Assembly: GCA_003550325.1 (NCBI GenBank) | Contig: QKWP01000254.1 | Coordinates: 1 to 64,000, forward strand | Direction of reading: 5' to 3' | Source: Gigaspora rosea | Lineage: Eukaryota > Glomeromycota > Glomeromycetes > Diversisporales > Gigasporaceae | DNA: 64,000 nucleotides | Translations under genes and position numbers: made by a program | Notes under the pieces: model-generated | What the model saw: the letters and a program-made list of their open reading frames with translations, nothing else | What the model was told of the DNA's origin: nothing | Database searches by the model: none | Shown here: positions 42,783 through 54,829 of the stretch, piece by piece | Layout of the letters: every line of letters begins with the position of its first letter | How positions within the stretch are numbered: the first letter of the stretch is position 1

Positions 42783-44288
42783 AAAATAACTTTTATATAC
42801 CTTCAATAACTTTGGTTATTATATCCTTTAGTACGTTGGTCTGGCTGATTTATTATTTGCGTTTTAATGCACGTGATTTAGGCAAAATTCAAAAGAAAGT
42901 GAGTGATAAATTTCTGGGACGATCATTCTGCCGAATCAGTAATTTTCAATGTTGGTAACTTGCCGATTCGGCTGAATTGTCATCTGTAAATTTTCAGCCG
43001 TCCCATAAATGAAAATTTTTACAGCTGGGGCGATTGGCAAGCTTTATCTCTAAACCCAATTAGTTTTAGTCTCAAGTCCAATTAGTATTAGACTCAAACT
43101 CAATTAGCTGTAGATTTGATGACATATGCCCAAATTTATTAGACTTATTTCCAGTTCCGTTAGGCGGGCAAACGAAGCCCTTCATTTATACAAATATATA
43201 TTGGGGTTCGAGCCAAGGATAAAAATTAGGTATATTTTTGTGCATGCCTCCGAATTTTCTTAATTAAGGCATGCTCTATATGCATGCTTCGAAATTTTTT
43301 TGAAATTTTCTTTTATCACGGTTCTAACTTCTTATTTCAAGATTATATTTAATTTTTTTTCGCCGTAATTTTCTATCTGCCTATCATTGTTGTTATTTGA
43401 CCGGCTAAAACACGAAATTTCTATTTCCTCCCCCTTTCATTTTGATGAGATTGATTAATGGTTGATGTTTTTCGGGACGTGATATACTGTAGAACTTGAT
43501 GTTCTAAAATTTGGTGTGATAAAATCGAAAATCGAAAATTCCGATTTTCTATGAATATTCTGCATTGCTGATACTTTCCTCACCTTCGCGAATTCTAGAT
43601 CTTGGCTTGAATCATGCCCTATATTGTTATTTTTATGGGGTTTTCCTACCAAATTCGTATCAGTCAAATTTGTAAATTTTGATCTATCGCTATCACTGAT
43701 ATCTTGTCATCTAATGACCAAATCTTGATGATTTGATACCATTCGAATTGTTTCAACAAGTTGATTCACATGGTACCAAAAAATCAAAGATCTTCTGATT
43801 AGGCCACACTATAATCCCCATCTATTTTTTAAAACTTTAGACATAAGATAAGCACTAATTTAACCAATCAAATTGCAGTATCGGCATTTGACATTTTTTT
43901 TTCAGCCAATAGAATCGCTGTATGTGTTTTTTTTTTTTTTTTATTGATTTTTTACCCCTCTCTTGCAAAATATTTATGTTAAACAAAGAATCAATTTGGA
44001 ATGGCCTTACTAGATCAACATAGGAAAATCCCGTAAATATATACAGTGTGAGCAATAGAATATGAGCAATAGAATTTAGAATAAATAGGATTTTATTAAA
44101 TTGACAACTAGATTATAATTAGTACTAATTTAGTAAAAATGAATAGAAGAATAAAAGAGCTATAGAATTTATTATGTACATAGTTACAATTTGGTGCTAT
44201 AATTATAGTTGTTGTAATAAATGGTTGAAATGTTTTTAGCTACAGAATTTGACATATATGTTGTATATATAATTAAAAAAAACTTATT
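42783..44288. other. Intergenic region downstream of lanosterol synthase
   Basis: 42905-43017 has inverted ends around tgccgaatc...gattcggc, probably another small MITE. 43060-43115 repeats cccaattagt-like units. A minus-strand frame at 43455-43667 (70 codons) is not recognisable. 43725-43790 resembles the internal motif of the 38156 MITE (gataccattcgaattgtttc). A T run lies at 43926-43942. Confidence 0.4.
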
Positions 44289-47200
44289 TCATATTATCTC
44301 CCAAACACCGTAATATTCATCACTTTCATACAAATTAGAATACATTCCTAATGCCCAAATACTGTAAATAAATTCATAATTTGAGTGATTTATTGGACAA
44401 TTTTTGCCAATAATACTTTTAAAAGACTCTTTCTTCCACTCTCCAGATGGAAGTTGTCTCGACTTAATAAACTAATATAATTTAAAAAAAACGTGTAAAT
44501 TTAAAAGAAAACAATTTATCAAAATAACGATTTTTAGTTTGATTTTTTATGAATAAAAATTACCTCAATTCCATTTATAATAGGTTCACTAAACGGGTAT
44601 CCTGCGTACATTAGTCCGAGCAATGCCCAAGCTGTATTAACAACTTGCGAATTTGGATGCTGTATATATTGTCCTACCCCAGATGCAGACTAATAACGTT
44701 CCAAAGAAAATAAATAAGTTTTAAAATCAAGCATTAATAATCAGTTTTTTTTTTATTCACACATACCTTGTAATCTTCTCCCCATCCACCATCTTCACGT
44801 TGTTTAGAAATCAAGAAGTTGCATGCTTTTTTTACGTATTCGCTATTACCAAAATGAAATTGATTTTTTTTTTAAGTTTAAAATGTCAATATTACGTTTG
44901 TTGAATCTAAAAATTTCTCTCACCTATTCTCATAATTTTCTCCAACACTTGATAATCCTTGAAGTGCGGACATTGTACCATATGTGAAACAAATGCCCCA
45001 AGATCCAAGCCAACTACCATCTTTACGTTGCATACTATGAATATATTTCGCTGCTTTTGCGCAGACAATTCTAAAAGAATTTATTATAAGATCAAAATTA
45101 GTCTAATAAAATAATATCAATGTTTTGTCTATAATAAAAACTTACTCAATATCATCAACATAATGATCCACAAGATCAAATTTTGAAAATACTCTTAAAG
45201 CAGTCATAACAGAACTTGTACATTCAACGTATGTATGTTCAATAAAGGTATTTTCAAAAATCTCGGAGGGATTTATCAATTCCATCCAACAATAACCACG
45301 AATACCTTCAAAACGTGAATATCCACCATTGGAATGTTGCCTTCTGATTAAAGTATCGATTGTAGATTGAATTCGTTTTTGATTAATTAATGGTTGTGTG
45401 TAGCTATATCATTGAATGTAGAAGGTTGATGTTAAACGAGATTCATTATTACCAATTGTAAAAAGAATAGTTTAAAAGAAGGGTGCCGGTATTCATACCC
45501 CCCAGAAAATAAAAATTTAAAACTTTAAACAAAAATATCTTGACAACTACCTGACCAAATTCGATAACCACTTGATTAAAATTTGATAAACTTTTTTATT
45601 TGAATTCTATGGATCCAAATAAAAAAAAAAATTCATCAAATTTGGTCAGATGTGTTGAGAAAAATCAAAACGTCTATCAAAATAGAAGCTGCGCCCGATT
45701 TTTTTTAAAAACTTTAGATATTTCAATAACTACCTGACCAAATTCGATGAAGTTTTTTTTTTTTTATTTGAATTTTTTGGATTCATAAAACTCAAATAAA
45801 AAGTTTATCAAATTTAACCAAGTTATTGTCAAGATATCTCTGCTCAAAGTTAGAGAAAAATCAAAAACGTCTATCAAAATATAAGCTGCGCCCAGTTTTT
45901 TTTTTTTAAAACTTTTGAGTGAAGATATCTCGATAACAACCTGGTCAAATTTAAAGAATTTTTTTTTTATTTGAATTCAATGAATCCATAGAATTTAAAT
46001 AAAAAATTCCATCGAATTTGGTTAGGTGATTGTCGAAATATCTTAGTTTAAAGTTTTAACTAGTTTCTATTTTGATAGACATTTGATTTTTTTTCTAATT
46101 TTGAGCAGAATATCTCAACAACAACCCGATCTAATTTTTTATTCTAATTCTATGAATTTATAAAATTCAAATAAAAAAAAAAATTCATCAAGTTTGATCA
46201 GGTGGTTATTGAGATAACTTCGTTTAAAGGTTCAAAAACTTTATTTTTACTGGGGTGTACGAATACCAAATGTGTGGAGTATGAGCTCCCTAAAAGAATA
46301 ATTTAAATGATTAAAGAGACTTACTCTAATTTACCCTGAAGGAGTAATACTGCCTTTAAAGCTTCAGCAGTACAATCATTAGCGGACCACCCTTGTTCTC
46401 TTGTACTAAAACACCATAATCCTTTTGAAGGTTCTCTCCAACATTGTTTCATATATGTTGGATTACTTTGTATTTGTGAATCATCTAAAAATTCAAGTGC
46501 TTTAATCATTGATTCGTGATTGTCTGGATCATTTGCTAAACCTTGTGAAATATAAAACGAAAAATAAATAAACGTGTATCAAATATTTGTGAGTTCTTTT
46601 AGACATTCTTAAATTTATTACCTGATTCTATTATGGCTTGTATTGCAAGCGAGGTATCCCAAATTTGAGATCCATCAGTGTAATTCATTAACATCCCATT
46701 TGGAGTCATCCTAAACATTGTTTTGAAATACCGTAATTAATTAATTTTACAATAAATTGTTATTCGAGCAGTGTAAATATAACAAATGAACTCTAGAGAT
46801 AAAAAAAAAAACCACGAACCATATATAATTTGCGATTTTTTCCTTCATATTTAAGAACATTTCAGATTCTGGGCCCTCTTTATGATAAGCACAAATCAAA
46901 CGAAATAATTTATCCATCTATTAAAATAAATCATTCGAATAATTTATATGTTAACAAATGGGATAACTTGCTCATGGTGTAAAAAAGTTTCAACATACCG
47001 CACAAGTGGAAATATAATTAGAATCAAATTCTTCAAGTTTCATTAATTTATAAATTTTTTTTAATGCGATTTCACGAAGACCCAATATGGGTTGGAATTT
47101 ATTCCAAATATTCGAAACAGCTTTATTAAAAAAATTAGGTTAACAAACAATATTAGCTTTTTCATTGTCATCAACCATAAATACCGTTTGGCACTGCGCA

Positions 47201-48617
47201 TAGTATTCCATTAAAAGCCGGTATGATTTAAGAGTATAGCTATACTACCGTAATTTATTTTATATATAAATTGTATCCAAATACCGGTAATTGTAAATAT
47301 AGTTCCCAAAGTACCTGGATACTAATCAATTTAATTGAATAGGATCCTTGTACTATAAACAGTACCAAACGGTAATGGATATAAACCTCCAATAAAACAA
47401 GCAAAAAAGAAAAAAAAACTTACTGTTAGTTACAACTAAAGCTGGGGACCGTGGAAAATATATATCAGTCTCACAAACATTGTTTTTCGCAGCAGACCAA
47501 TCAATTTTATCAAATGGTTGAATAAATAATTCAAGCCGTAATCGTTCGATTAATGGGTTCATTTTTTCCGTTACTTTACGTCCATAAAGATAACTCAATG
47601 AGAGATGAGAAGCACGTATTGGACCCCGCATGCGAGCCGGATGTAGGGGTGACTTGTATGGAAGAAGCCTTTATATGTAAATATAAATTATTTGAATTTC
47701 AGTGATTGAATGTATATTATTAGATAAAACTAATAATGAGAAGTATTAGTATTTACCATAATTCTGGTAAGACCGGATTAACACCATTCCAATCATAAAG
47801 ATTCAGCATTGCTAACCAAAACTTTCCAAGGGATGGAATAGCGATAGCACCACCTGTTTTAAGAAAGGTTATAGATGAATAACCTCGGGAAAAAAAAAAA
47901 ACTAGTATTGACTCACCAAGTTTATGTATTAATGCCCTGCTTTTGACCAGTATGGGATGTTCGGGATCCATTCCAAGAATTCTGAGTGCAACATAATTTA
48001 AAGTTGTTCCTAACAAATTTGAATGGTCTTCTACATGTCTAACAAAATAAAAAAATTATATATACAATTTTAAATGAATAATAAATATTTTACAAGAATC
48101 CAAAACTCAATGTCACATACATTCCCCAGCCACCATCATCAGGATTAGAATTATAAACTAAATATGTGATAATTTCAGTTTTCCAAGCTTGAGGAATTGA
48201 TAGACGAGTAATGTATGTCGAAAACACAAATCCCGAAATTAAAAATGTAGGTCCACTATATTCCCCCGCCCAATGGCCATCCACGGTTTGCAATTGTTTA
48301 AAGAATTTATATCCATTATATACGGCCTCAAGAGCAGATTTCGGTGGGGAATGTTTTGATTGACCATCAACAATTTTCTATATCAAAATTCGAATATCAT
48401 TATTAATTATTGATTAAGCGATCGAACGTAAATATTTAGAAAAATAAATACTTACATCAGATAATCCTAACCAATAGCGATCGCATGCGGTTTGAGGCCA
48501 ATTTTTTATTTCATCGTTACTTTCCAAATAATGCCAAGTCTGTTTTCCATGATCTACTTCGAGCCTCCACCTTAACCTGTCGGTTGTTTTTATATTTGTA
48601 TTGAGATATTCCGACAT
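44289..48617 (-). CDS. ERG7: Lanosterol synthase (2,3-oxidosqualene cyclase), 14 exons
   Basis: This enzyme cyclises (S)-2,3-oxidosqualene to lanosterol, the first sterol, at the ER or lipid-droplet membrane. Fourteen exons with GT-AG introns and an unbroken frame give 732 residues, the usual family length: 48617-48456, 48377-48121, 48038-47917, 47853-47757, 47668-47424, 47120-46999, 46917-46820, 46710-46622, 46541-46325, 45403-45146, 45070-44924, 44842-44767, 44689-44564, 44471-44289. The catalytic motif DCTAE starts at D453 (D456 in yeast). QW-type repeats are visible (QTVDGHW at 84-90, [25 protein letters not shown]), as are [17 protein letters not shown] and ANSEW-like C-terminal segments. 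The start is the first Met, followed by the family-like [16 protein letters not shown]. Intron 9 (~920 bp) carries a repeat element; the other introns are ~70-300 bp. Confidence 0.96.
45480..46285. mobile_element. Four-hairpin TIR element inside intron 9 of lanosterol synthase
   Basis: The outer inverted ends are ggtattcatacccccc and ggggtgtacgaatacc. Inside are four successive hairpin cores (about 45500-45660, 45700-45850, 45900-46060, 46100-46240) of the kind shared by the TA-type MITEs, separated by aaacgtctatcaaaataga-type linkers followed by agctgcgccc. The host splice sites on both sides are intact. Confidence 0.75.
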
Positions 48618-49602
48618 TTTTAGGAACCAAAAATTAAGACTTATATAAAATTAATAATATATATATATATATTTTTATTTTTTATTATTATTATTATTAT
48701 TATTTTTTTTTTTTTTAGAAATTAAGAAATGGAATGGCAGCACATATATATTTAAACGAAGATACTGCGCCACAGACTACCCAGATAAATGCATCAAAGC
48801 CTTAAACCTGAAAAAATAAGTTCCAAACCATGGCGTTATATTTATTTGTTTTCCCAATGTATATAATATAATGAAATTAAATTACAAGACAGGATGTGAT
48901 TAATGTGATAGAATTTTTGTGCTCCGACCGGGAAGTCGCGTAACAATCCCTTGTCACCTTGTTTATGTTTACGTGTGTGTAATCAACTGACCCATACGCC
49001 GACAAAGTGATACGAAAGAGTTATCACAAAGAAGCATGTAGGGATTGAAAGAACAATTTTTTTTAACCTATAGTTATTTTTAATTTTAACCTATTTTTGA
49101 AATGTACAAGAATAATTTTCTTGATGTCGGCCGGATTCGTGACTGATAGGTTTACGATTGACAACGCCTGCGATCGTGCGTACGTACAGAAGGTAACGCT
49201 ACGTACAGTACGTACCAATTATGGCATTAAATGTGCAACTATCTGCTATATTACTCATATGTACATTGATATCTACGTATACGTACGTGCGTATGATTAT
49301 AAATTATTTTCTTAATTACTTTAATTGCTTATATATTGTTGAGACAAAAAAAAAAATTACATATATAATATTATATATTAAAATTAAGCTTTGTATCAAG
49401 CAAATATTCCCACAACACAATAATATATTCTCATAACACAATATATACAGATCCTCAAATTTATTGATCAAACTGTACATAAAGAAATGAATAAGCAACA
49501 ATTTGTTAAACATCGATAGTCCTTTTTTTTGTTTTTTTTTTTTTTTTTGTTAGCAAAAAGAAATTTTAATAATAAATGCTATATATTCATTGATTATTTT
49601 AA
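48618..49602. promoter_or_regulatory. Upstream region of lanosterol synthase / downstream of syntaxin
   Basis: It contains ta/tta runs just upstream of the ERG7 start (48655-48718) and a cluster of gtacgtac-type palindromes (49178-49215, 49275-49292) comparable to those beside the F-box genes. The short frames here have no family resemblance. No defined regulatory site can be named. Confidence 0.35.
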
Positions 49603-50400
49603 TTATTTTTTCTGGTTCTTTATAACTTCAATTGCGACAACCACTGCAATAATGATAAGAATTATTAAAATTATTGCAAGACATATCCATTTCTTTTTTC
49701 GAGCCGCTGCAGCACTTAAGCGTGCTCTACCCAAATCTTCGTTCGCTTTTTCTAATTTCGTTGCTGCTTCAGTAGCATTTCCTTCAATATTTACAATAGT
49801 CTGGTCTTGTGCTTCGACCTGAAGATATAATTCTTTAAAGAGGTCGGCAAGTTCAGCAACGGTCTCCTCAACACGTTTAATATCATTGTGTCGTTTTTTT
49901 ACTTGATCTAACGCATCACGGGCTTCACCAGTACGTAAAAGTGCTTGTTGAAATACTGGTTGTCCTGATGGGCTTGACATATAATCATCAATTTCTTGTT
50001 GAGTAGCATTCGGATTGACTATCTTATATTGCCGAATCGTTCGTTCGGTTTGATGTTTTATATAATCATCTTCAGCTCCACGATATTCATTAAGAATATT
50101 GGATAATTTCTCTCTGAGAAATCCATGTCTTTGTGTTCTTAAACCATACTTAGGATCAGACTTGGGAAGTTTGGCATTTTCATATTCAATTTGCTTAATA
50201 CGATCTTTATTTTCAATAAGCAACTGTCGGGTATCACCCATAAGTTGGTTACGTTCATAACTGATTGCATCAACCTCGTTCGTCGAAGTGGCTACTAGAA
50301 TATTAGATTGTAAACTTTGAATCCTTGTAATATTGGCATGAATGGTCTCAATATTTTTTTCAATTGCTGCGGTCTCATTTAAGAACGTTTCGATATTCAT
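49603..50400 (-). CDS. Syntaxin-family plasma membrane t-SNARE (Sso1/Sso2-like)
   Basis: This is a single-exon 265-residue protein. The N-terminal ~165 residues are helical, as in the Habc regulatory domain. The SNARE motif spans about 172-230 (VEETVAELADLFKELYLQVE onward), with the zero-layer Gln at Q198 by alignment to syntaxin-1 VESQ. A basic stretch (ARKKK, 233-237) precedes one C-terminal membrane anchor (~239-260, WICLAIILIILIIIAVVVAI). It would be tail-anchored, pairing with a Sec9-type Qbc-SNARE and a synaptobrevin to fuse secretory vesicles at the plasma membrane. Length and topology fit fungal Sso proteins; other Qa-SNAREs remain possible. It has no introns, unlike its 14-exon neighbour. 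No signal peptide, as expected. Confidence 0.88.
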   Translation of the reverse strand: MNIETFLNETAAIEKNIETIHANITRIQSLQSNILVATSTNEVDAISYERNQLMGDTRQLLIENKDRIKQIEYENAKLPKSDPKYGLRTQRHGFLREKLSNILNEYRGAEDDYIKHQTERTIRQYKIVNPNATQQEIDDYMSSPSGQPVFQQALLRTGEARDALDQVKKRHNDIKRVEETVAELADLFKELYLQVEAQDQTIVNIEGNATEAATKLEKANEDLGRARLSAAAARKKKWICLAIILIILIIIAVVVAIEVIKNQKK

Positions 50401-51825
50401 TATTCTAACCGTTTGTCAAAAACAAAAGTGGAAATTCAGATACCAAGAAATAAAAAAAAGGACACCAAAATTAAAGTTTGACACTCTATATTCTATGTGA
50501 GAGCGAACGAGTTGAGGTGTAATCTCATTAACAGTTAAAACAAAATACTAATATATAGTTTGCTTAAGTGTCTCTGTTTGTAGGACACCTTCTACATCGT
50601 CAGGGCATTTTCTGCATTGATCAGCTTATTTATTTGGCTTACTAAACTTACTAAAGATTCGGACTTACCAAAAATAATTTTGGCAAATATGTACATGACT
50701 TTAAATAGATTGATATATTTAATTATTTATCACGTGATATGCAATTACGTTAAAATTAGCGATGTTACCTAGCACTATTAAGGGGTCACAAAGGCTACAA
50801 AGGGGCTGCATTTTCTCCTAGTTTGGATTTAGCATCAAACCATTTATCGTAAACTCATACCAGATTAAAATTTGAGCTTTCCCAAACCTCAACGACCAAT
50901 TAACATAACGGAAAAATCGTGGTTGCAGATGATTTGCCATTCATGTCAGTCGAGATAACAGGATGAAAAAATTTCAACACAAATATTTATTTAAAAGATA
51001 AGAGTTAAAATTTATAAAATTCAAATTTTTGCATCAAAATACGTCACACGATTATTTATATCCGACATTTGAATTCTTATGCACGTGAATTAACACATTG
51101 TGTTGCACGTTGATCCGGATTATTTTAATCCCGTATCGGAGTTAAATATCCTGATCAGCAGGATAACATTAAAGTAATTTCTTATGTGCCAGGTTATTAG
51201 CGGCCTGGTCAAGTCGGGTCTATTTTAGTCCTGGTTTATTACGTCGTTGCTCACTTTCCTGATGAACGCTGGCCATTTACCTGGCATTACATATGGTTAG
51301 GGTTAATATTGATATTTATCAAGGAAAAATTTGATGTAACCGGTTTATTATAGTTCATAGTCTCAAGAGTTAATTAGACCAGACTGGTCCAGACTGGTCT
51401 GGTCTTAAGACTAAGCGCAGACTTTTCGGACTGTGAACTATTGTTCTAAGACCAGACCACATAACATCCTTACAGGTTATTGGTAATCTACAATTAAATT
51501 CAAGAGTAATTTATATCTGATATTAGATCTCTATCAAGTCTACAATCAGGGTGTTTTTTTCAAGCAGTTTTCTTAATGTGATTAGCTAGTGATCGGGACG
51601 TTGCTCAAATCACTGTGATTAATTGAGTGGTAAAGGGATGGAAAAAACCGTTTTTTTAAACAGTTTTTAGGATGTTTTAAAACTTTTTAAAAAACATTGG
51701 CGCAGAGACTAAAATTTACACAAGAAATACATAATTATATATATATACGTATGCATTACTTTTTTTTCTTTTTTTTTTTTTTTGTACGCTCTTTATAATT
51801 TAATGCATAACTATAAATTTAATTA
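50401..51825. other. Intergenic region upstream of the syntaxin gene
   Basis: No gene is supported. 51370-51465 has gaccagactggtcc-type palindromic repeats resembling segments near 2640 and 5965. The rest shows no repeat or motif I can support. Confidence 0.4.
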
Positions 51826-52020
51826 TCATCATCTTCGAACCAACCATCAAATTCTAATAGACTGCAACAAGTTTTTTTCCCATTCATTATCTGGACGTGC
51901 ACGATGTTTATTATGAGTAAACCCCAAATTTAGACCAGCAACGTTCTGCTGCGGTCGAAGAAGCTAGAACATTTGTAAAGTTCAAGCGAATTTCTTTTAA
52001 TGGAGGTCCCCCACGGAGCA
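51826..52020 (-). pseudogene. hAT transposase C-terminal (dimerisation) relic
   Basis: On the minus strand three short frames in succession read ASSTAAERCWSKFG, then HRARPDNEWEKNLLQS, then EFDGWFEDDDN and a stop. The AER-W-FG ... R-R--NE--EKL pattern is the hAT C-terminal dimerisation motif. Two frame changes and two in-frame stops separate the pieces, and the rest of the transposase is absent. Confidence 0.6.
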
Positions 52021-52900
52021 TGATTGTTTATAATTTTATATTTTAAAAAGAGATAACGATAAAATTGTATTTGACGAAATTAGTTAAATAAATAAACGCT
52101 ATCCATTGTTACGTATTATGATTGCGCCAGAATGTATTAAAACATTTAAAAACATTTTTAAATCAAATAATCATGTTTTTTAACATTACATTTTAAAACA
52201 TTTTCCATTCCTATTGAGTTGTAAAGCGATAAATAATCGAAAAATAACTTGTTTAAAATTTATTATATAAGATACGGGTTCTAAATTTTGACCAGTCATC
52301 GCAACTTATTTATTAAAATTATAATTAGTTACCGGCATTCAAGTTTTGACTAATTAAAATTTGCTTTAATTCACTAACAGCTAAATAAAATGCTTAAGAT
52401 AAATTGTTTAGTTTAGTTCTAGCTTTAAAAAGATGTATCTGAATTTGATACAAAAAACATTAGTAAACTTAGAATAAAAAAAAATTTATATAAAAAAAGT
52501 TTATATAAAATTTTTTATATAAAATTAGACAATATAATTTTTAGTTTTTTTAATCTAGTTAAAATTATAAAAATTTATATTTAATCTAATAAGATTGAAA
52601 GAATTAAATAGAAATCTTAACAACAATATCTTTTTTTAAAATAAACTACTTTTATAATTATTTAAAATTATTATATAAATAATAATTAATAAAAGTTAAA
52701 CTTTAAAAATATTATATAATATTATCTTTTTTATAGTATATTATTAAAAAATTAATAGTTTAAAAGCTTTAGAATTTTTATATCAATTACTAAATATTTT
52801 AAATTTTAACAGTAATGTATGAAATTTGTAAAAATTTAAAAAAAATTTTTATAATAAAGTTTAATTAATATTTAAAGTTTATTAAAAACATTAAAAATAA
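52021..52900. other. AT-rich spacer, no gene
   Basis: Mostly A/T-rich fold-back debris. 52840-52890 resembles (inverted) 36845-36885, so the sequence immediately before the tRNA-like head may belong to that element. Confidence 0.4.
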
Positions 52901-52905
52901 AGTTA

Positions 52906-53902
52906 GAGTGTAGTAACTTAGGGAAGTTGGTAAGTTGTTACTTTCAAGCGGCAGGTCTAGGGTTCAAATTCCACTGGTGATGCTTTGAAAAAATAGATCT
53001 GTACTTCAGTAACTGCTTTCTGTTGATTGGTTGGGTATATTACCTGTTGACTATCTTGAATAGGAGCTTTTGGGTGTAGTTGTGTCTTGTTACACACACA
53101 AATCCAAGGAACTGAAGAAACAAAAACCTGTTTGGCAAGTTCTGAATAAGGAGGTAGCAAAGATCTTTAATAATGCTACTAAAAACCAGAGCTGAAATGG
53201 AGCTGAAGAACTGAGAACATCAAAGACATTTGAAGGAAAGGATCCACCAACCTGGCTGTTAGTATTGCATCAGAGGAAAAGGACCTATGTTTTGGAAGTA
53301 GGTACCAGAAAAAAAAACTATAATAGCACCTAATGCCAAGTAAATCAACTTTTCCAGCTAATTAAATTGAAAATTTGGAATGTATTGAGAAAGGACCAGT
53401 AGAAAAGGGATAGTGGATACTGAATTGAAGTGAACCTTACAAGGGCAAAAATAGATAATGGTAGTGATTGCAGGGTATCTTTTTGACAACAAGTGTAAAC
53501 CTTGGTGAATGCGCAAATTACTGAAGTATAAGAAAATACCTAGTGGGACAAGTACTGCTTTACCAAGTTTTTTGTTAAGGATAAGCCGAATTGTACCTTT
53601 GGGTATGAGAAGAAGTCCTAAGGGCTCTTGTAAAAAGAGACCTGGGTATTTGGACTGATCGCATAGATAATGCAGATATTTGGTAAATTAGTTGAAAGTT
53701 AGGTGAGAAGCAGAAGATCAGAGAGTTTAATAGACAATTCCTGTAGTTGTATTGCAGGTATGATAGCTAGTGTGGAACCTTCAGACAGACTACTTAAATT
53801 AGATACCAAAAGTGTACATATGGCTAGTTGTACTCTCATCCAAGTATAATCTATAATGCATAAACCAAATAAAGCATTCCCCAAAATAGGCACTTTGAAT
53901 CT
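52906..53902 (+). mobile_element. tRNA-headed SINE-like element, best preserved copy
   Basis: The head (52906-52983) has an A-box-like taacttagggaagttggtaa and a B-box GGGTTCAAATTCC about 45 bp apart, the RNA polymerase III promoter layout of tRNA-derived SINEs. The body is ~920 bp, unusually long for a SINE, with no conserved frame. Other copies: 35864-36840 (minus), 7915-8790 (minus, interrupted), 4115-4500 (minus, partial). It has no clear poly-A or duplication. Confidence 0.72.
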
Positions 53903-54205
53903 AAAAAAAAAATAAATAAAGTTACAATAGAAATCAAAAGTATCTTTATTTTTGTAACTTTTTAAACTAAAAAACCACAAACTTAAAGTAAATAATAATT
54001 AATAAATGCTAATTAGTAAAATTTTTATATAGTATAAAATATTGGTTATATAACTATATTATTTAATTTTAATATAGATTAATTTAACAAAATTACTATA
54101 TACTACTATTAATAATTATTGTTAGTAATTAACAATAAAGTGTAACATGTAAATTAAAAAGTTTTTTGCCAAAATAAAAATTAAATCTTGATAATATTAG
54201 GGTTA

Positions 54206-54803
54206 GGGAAGTGCAGTAAATCACGTAATTAGGGTTTACATAGGTCCTGACCCCCCTCCCCCCCTAGTAATAGGACTATTGACCAATCAAATTTAAAAAA
54301 ACTCAAAATCGTCTTCGATCTAAAAATAAACTACCCTACAATTGACAAAAGTCGCTACATAGTAAAGTCTAAATTTTACTAAGTAAATCGAAAAATATCG
54401 ATTAAGTAAACTTATTCAGCAGATCAAAATACAATTACCACAAAATTTTCATAAGTTGTGGAGAATTTTTTATTAATTGACTTTTGATTTTTACGTTCGA
54501 CGAAAATATTAAAATTTTTAAAAAAATATATTCGACGAACGTAAAAGTCAAAAGTTAAATAATAAAAAGTTCTCTAATACTTATAAAAATTTTGTGGTAA
54601 GTGTTTTTTGATCTGCTGAATAAGTTTGCTTAATTGATATTTTTCGATTTGCTTAGTAAAATTTAGACTTTACTATGTAGCAACTATCTGCGATTAACTA
54701 AAAATCGATTTTCTTCAATATGATTGGCTATTTATACTATATATATATAGGACGTGATATTTGGGGACCCCCCTAAAAAATTACGTGATTTTCTGCACTT
54801 CCC
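54206..54803. mobile_element. PIF/Harbinger-like MITE (GGGAAGTGCAG), long hairpin
   Basis: The inverted ends gggaagtgcagtaaatcacg and cgtgattttctgcacttccc are flanked by tta on both sides. 54300-54710 forms two ~190-bp arms (gctacatagtaaagtctaaa and its inverted copy) with few mismatches. Confidence 0.85.
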
Positions 54804-54829
54804 TTAGGGTCTATTTCTGCTTAAACTTT

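Noticed and set aside
47353-47423. Hydrophobic C-terminus on a lanosterol synthase exon
   Set aside because: It is intron read-through; the donor gtaagt precedes it and the next exon restores the family sequence.
49097-49513. Short frames on both strands between the synthase and the syntaxin
   Set aside because: They are under 75 codons, AT-biased, overlap one another and resemble no family.
49529-49822. 97-codon plus-strand frame
   Set aside because: It is the opposite strand of the syntaxin membrane anchor and SNARE motif.
51370-51465. gaccagactggtcc repeats as an operator
   Set aside because: Similar sequence near 2640 and 5965 lies within transposon-like DNA. No evidence of a regulatory role.
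52906-52983. Functional tRNA gene
   Set aside because: Boxes A and B are present, but the acceptor and anticodon stems do not pair well by eye, and other copies continue into a shared ~900-bp body. Treated as the head of a SINE-like element.
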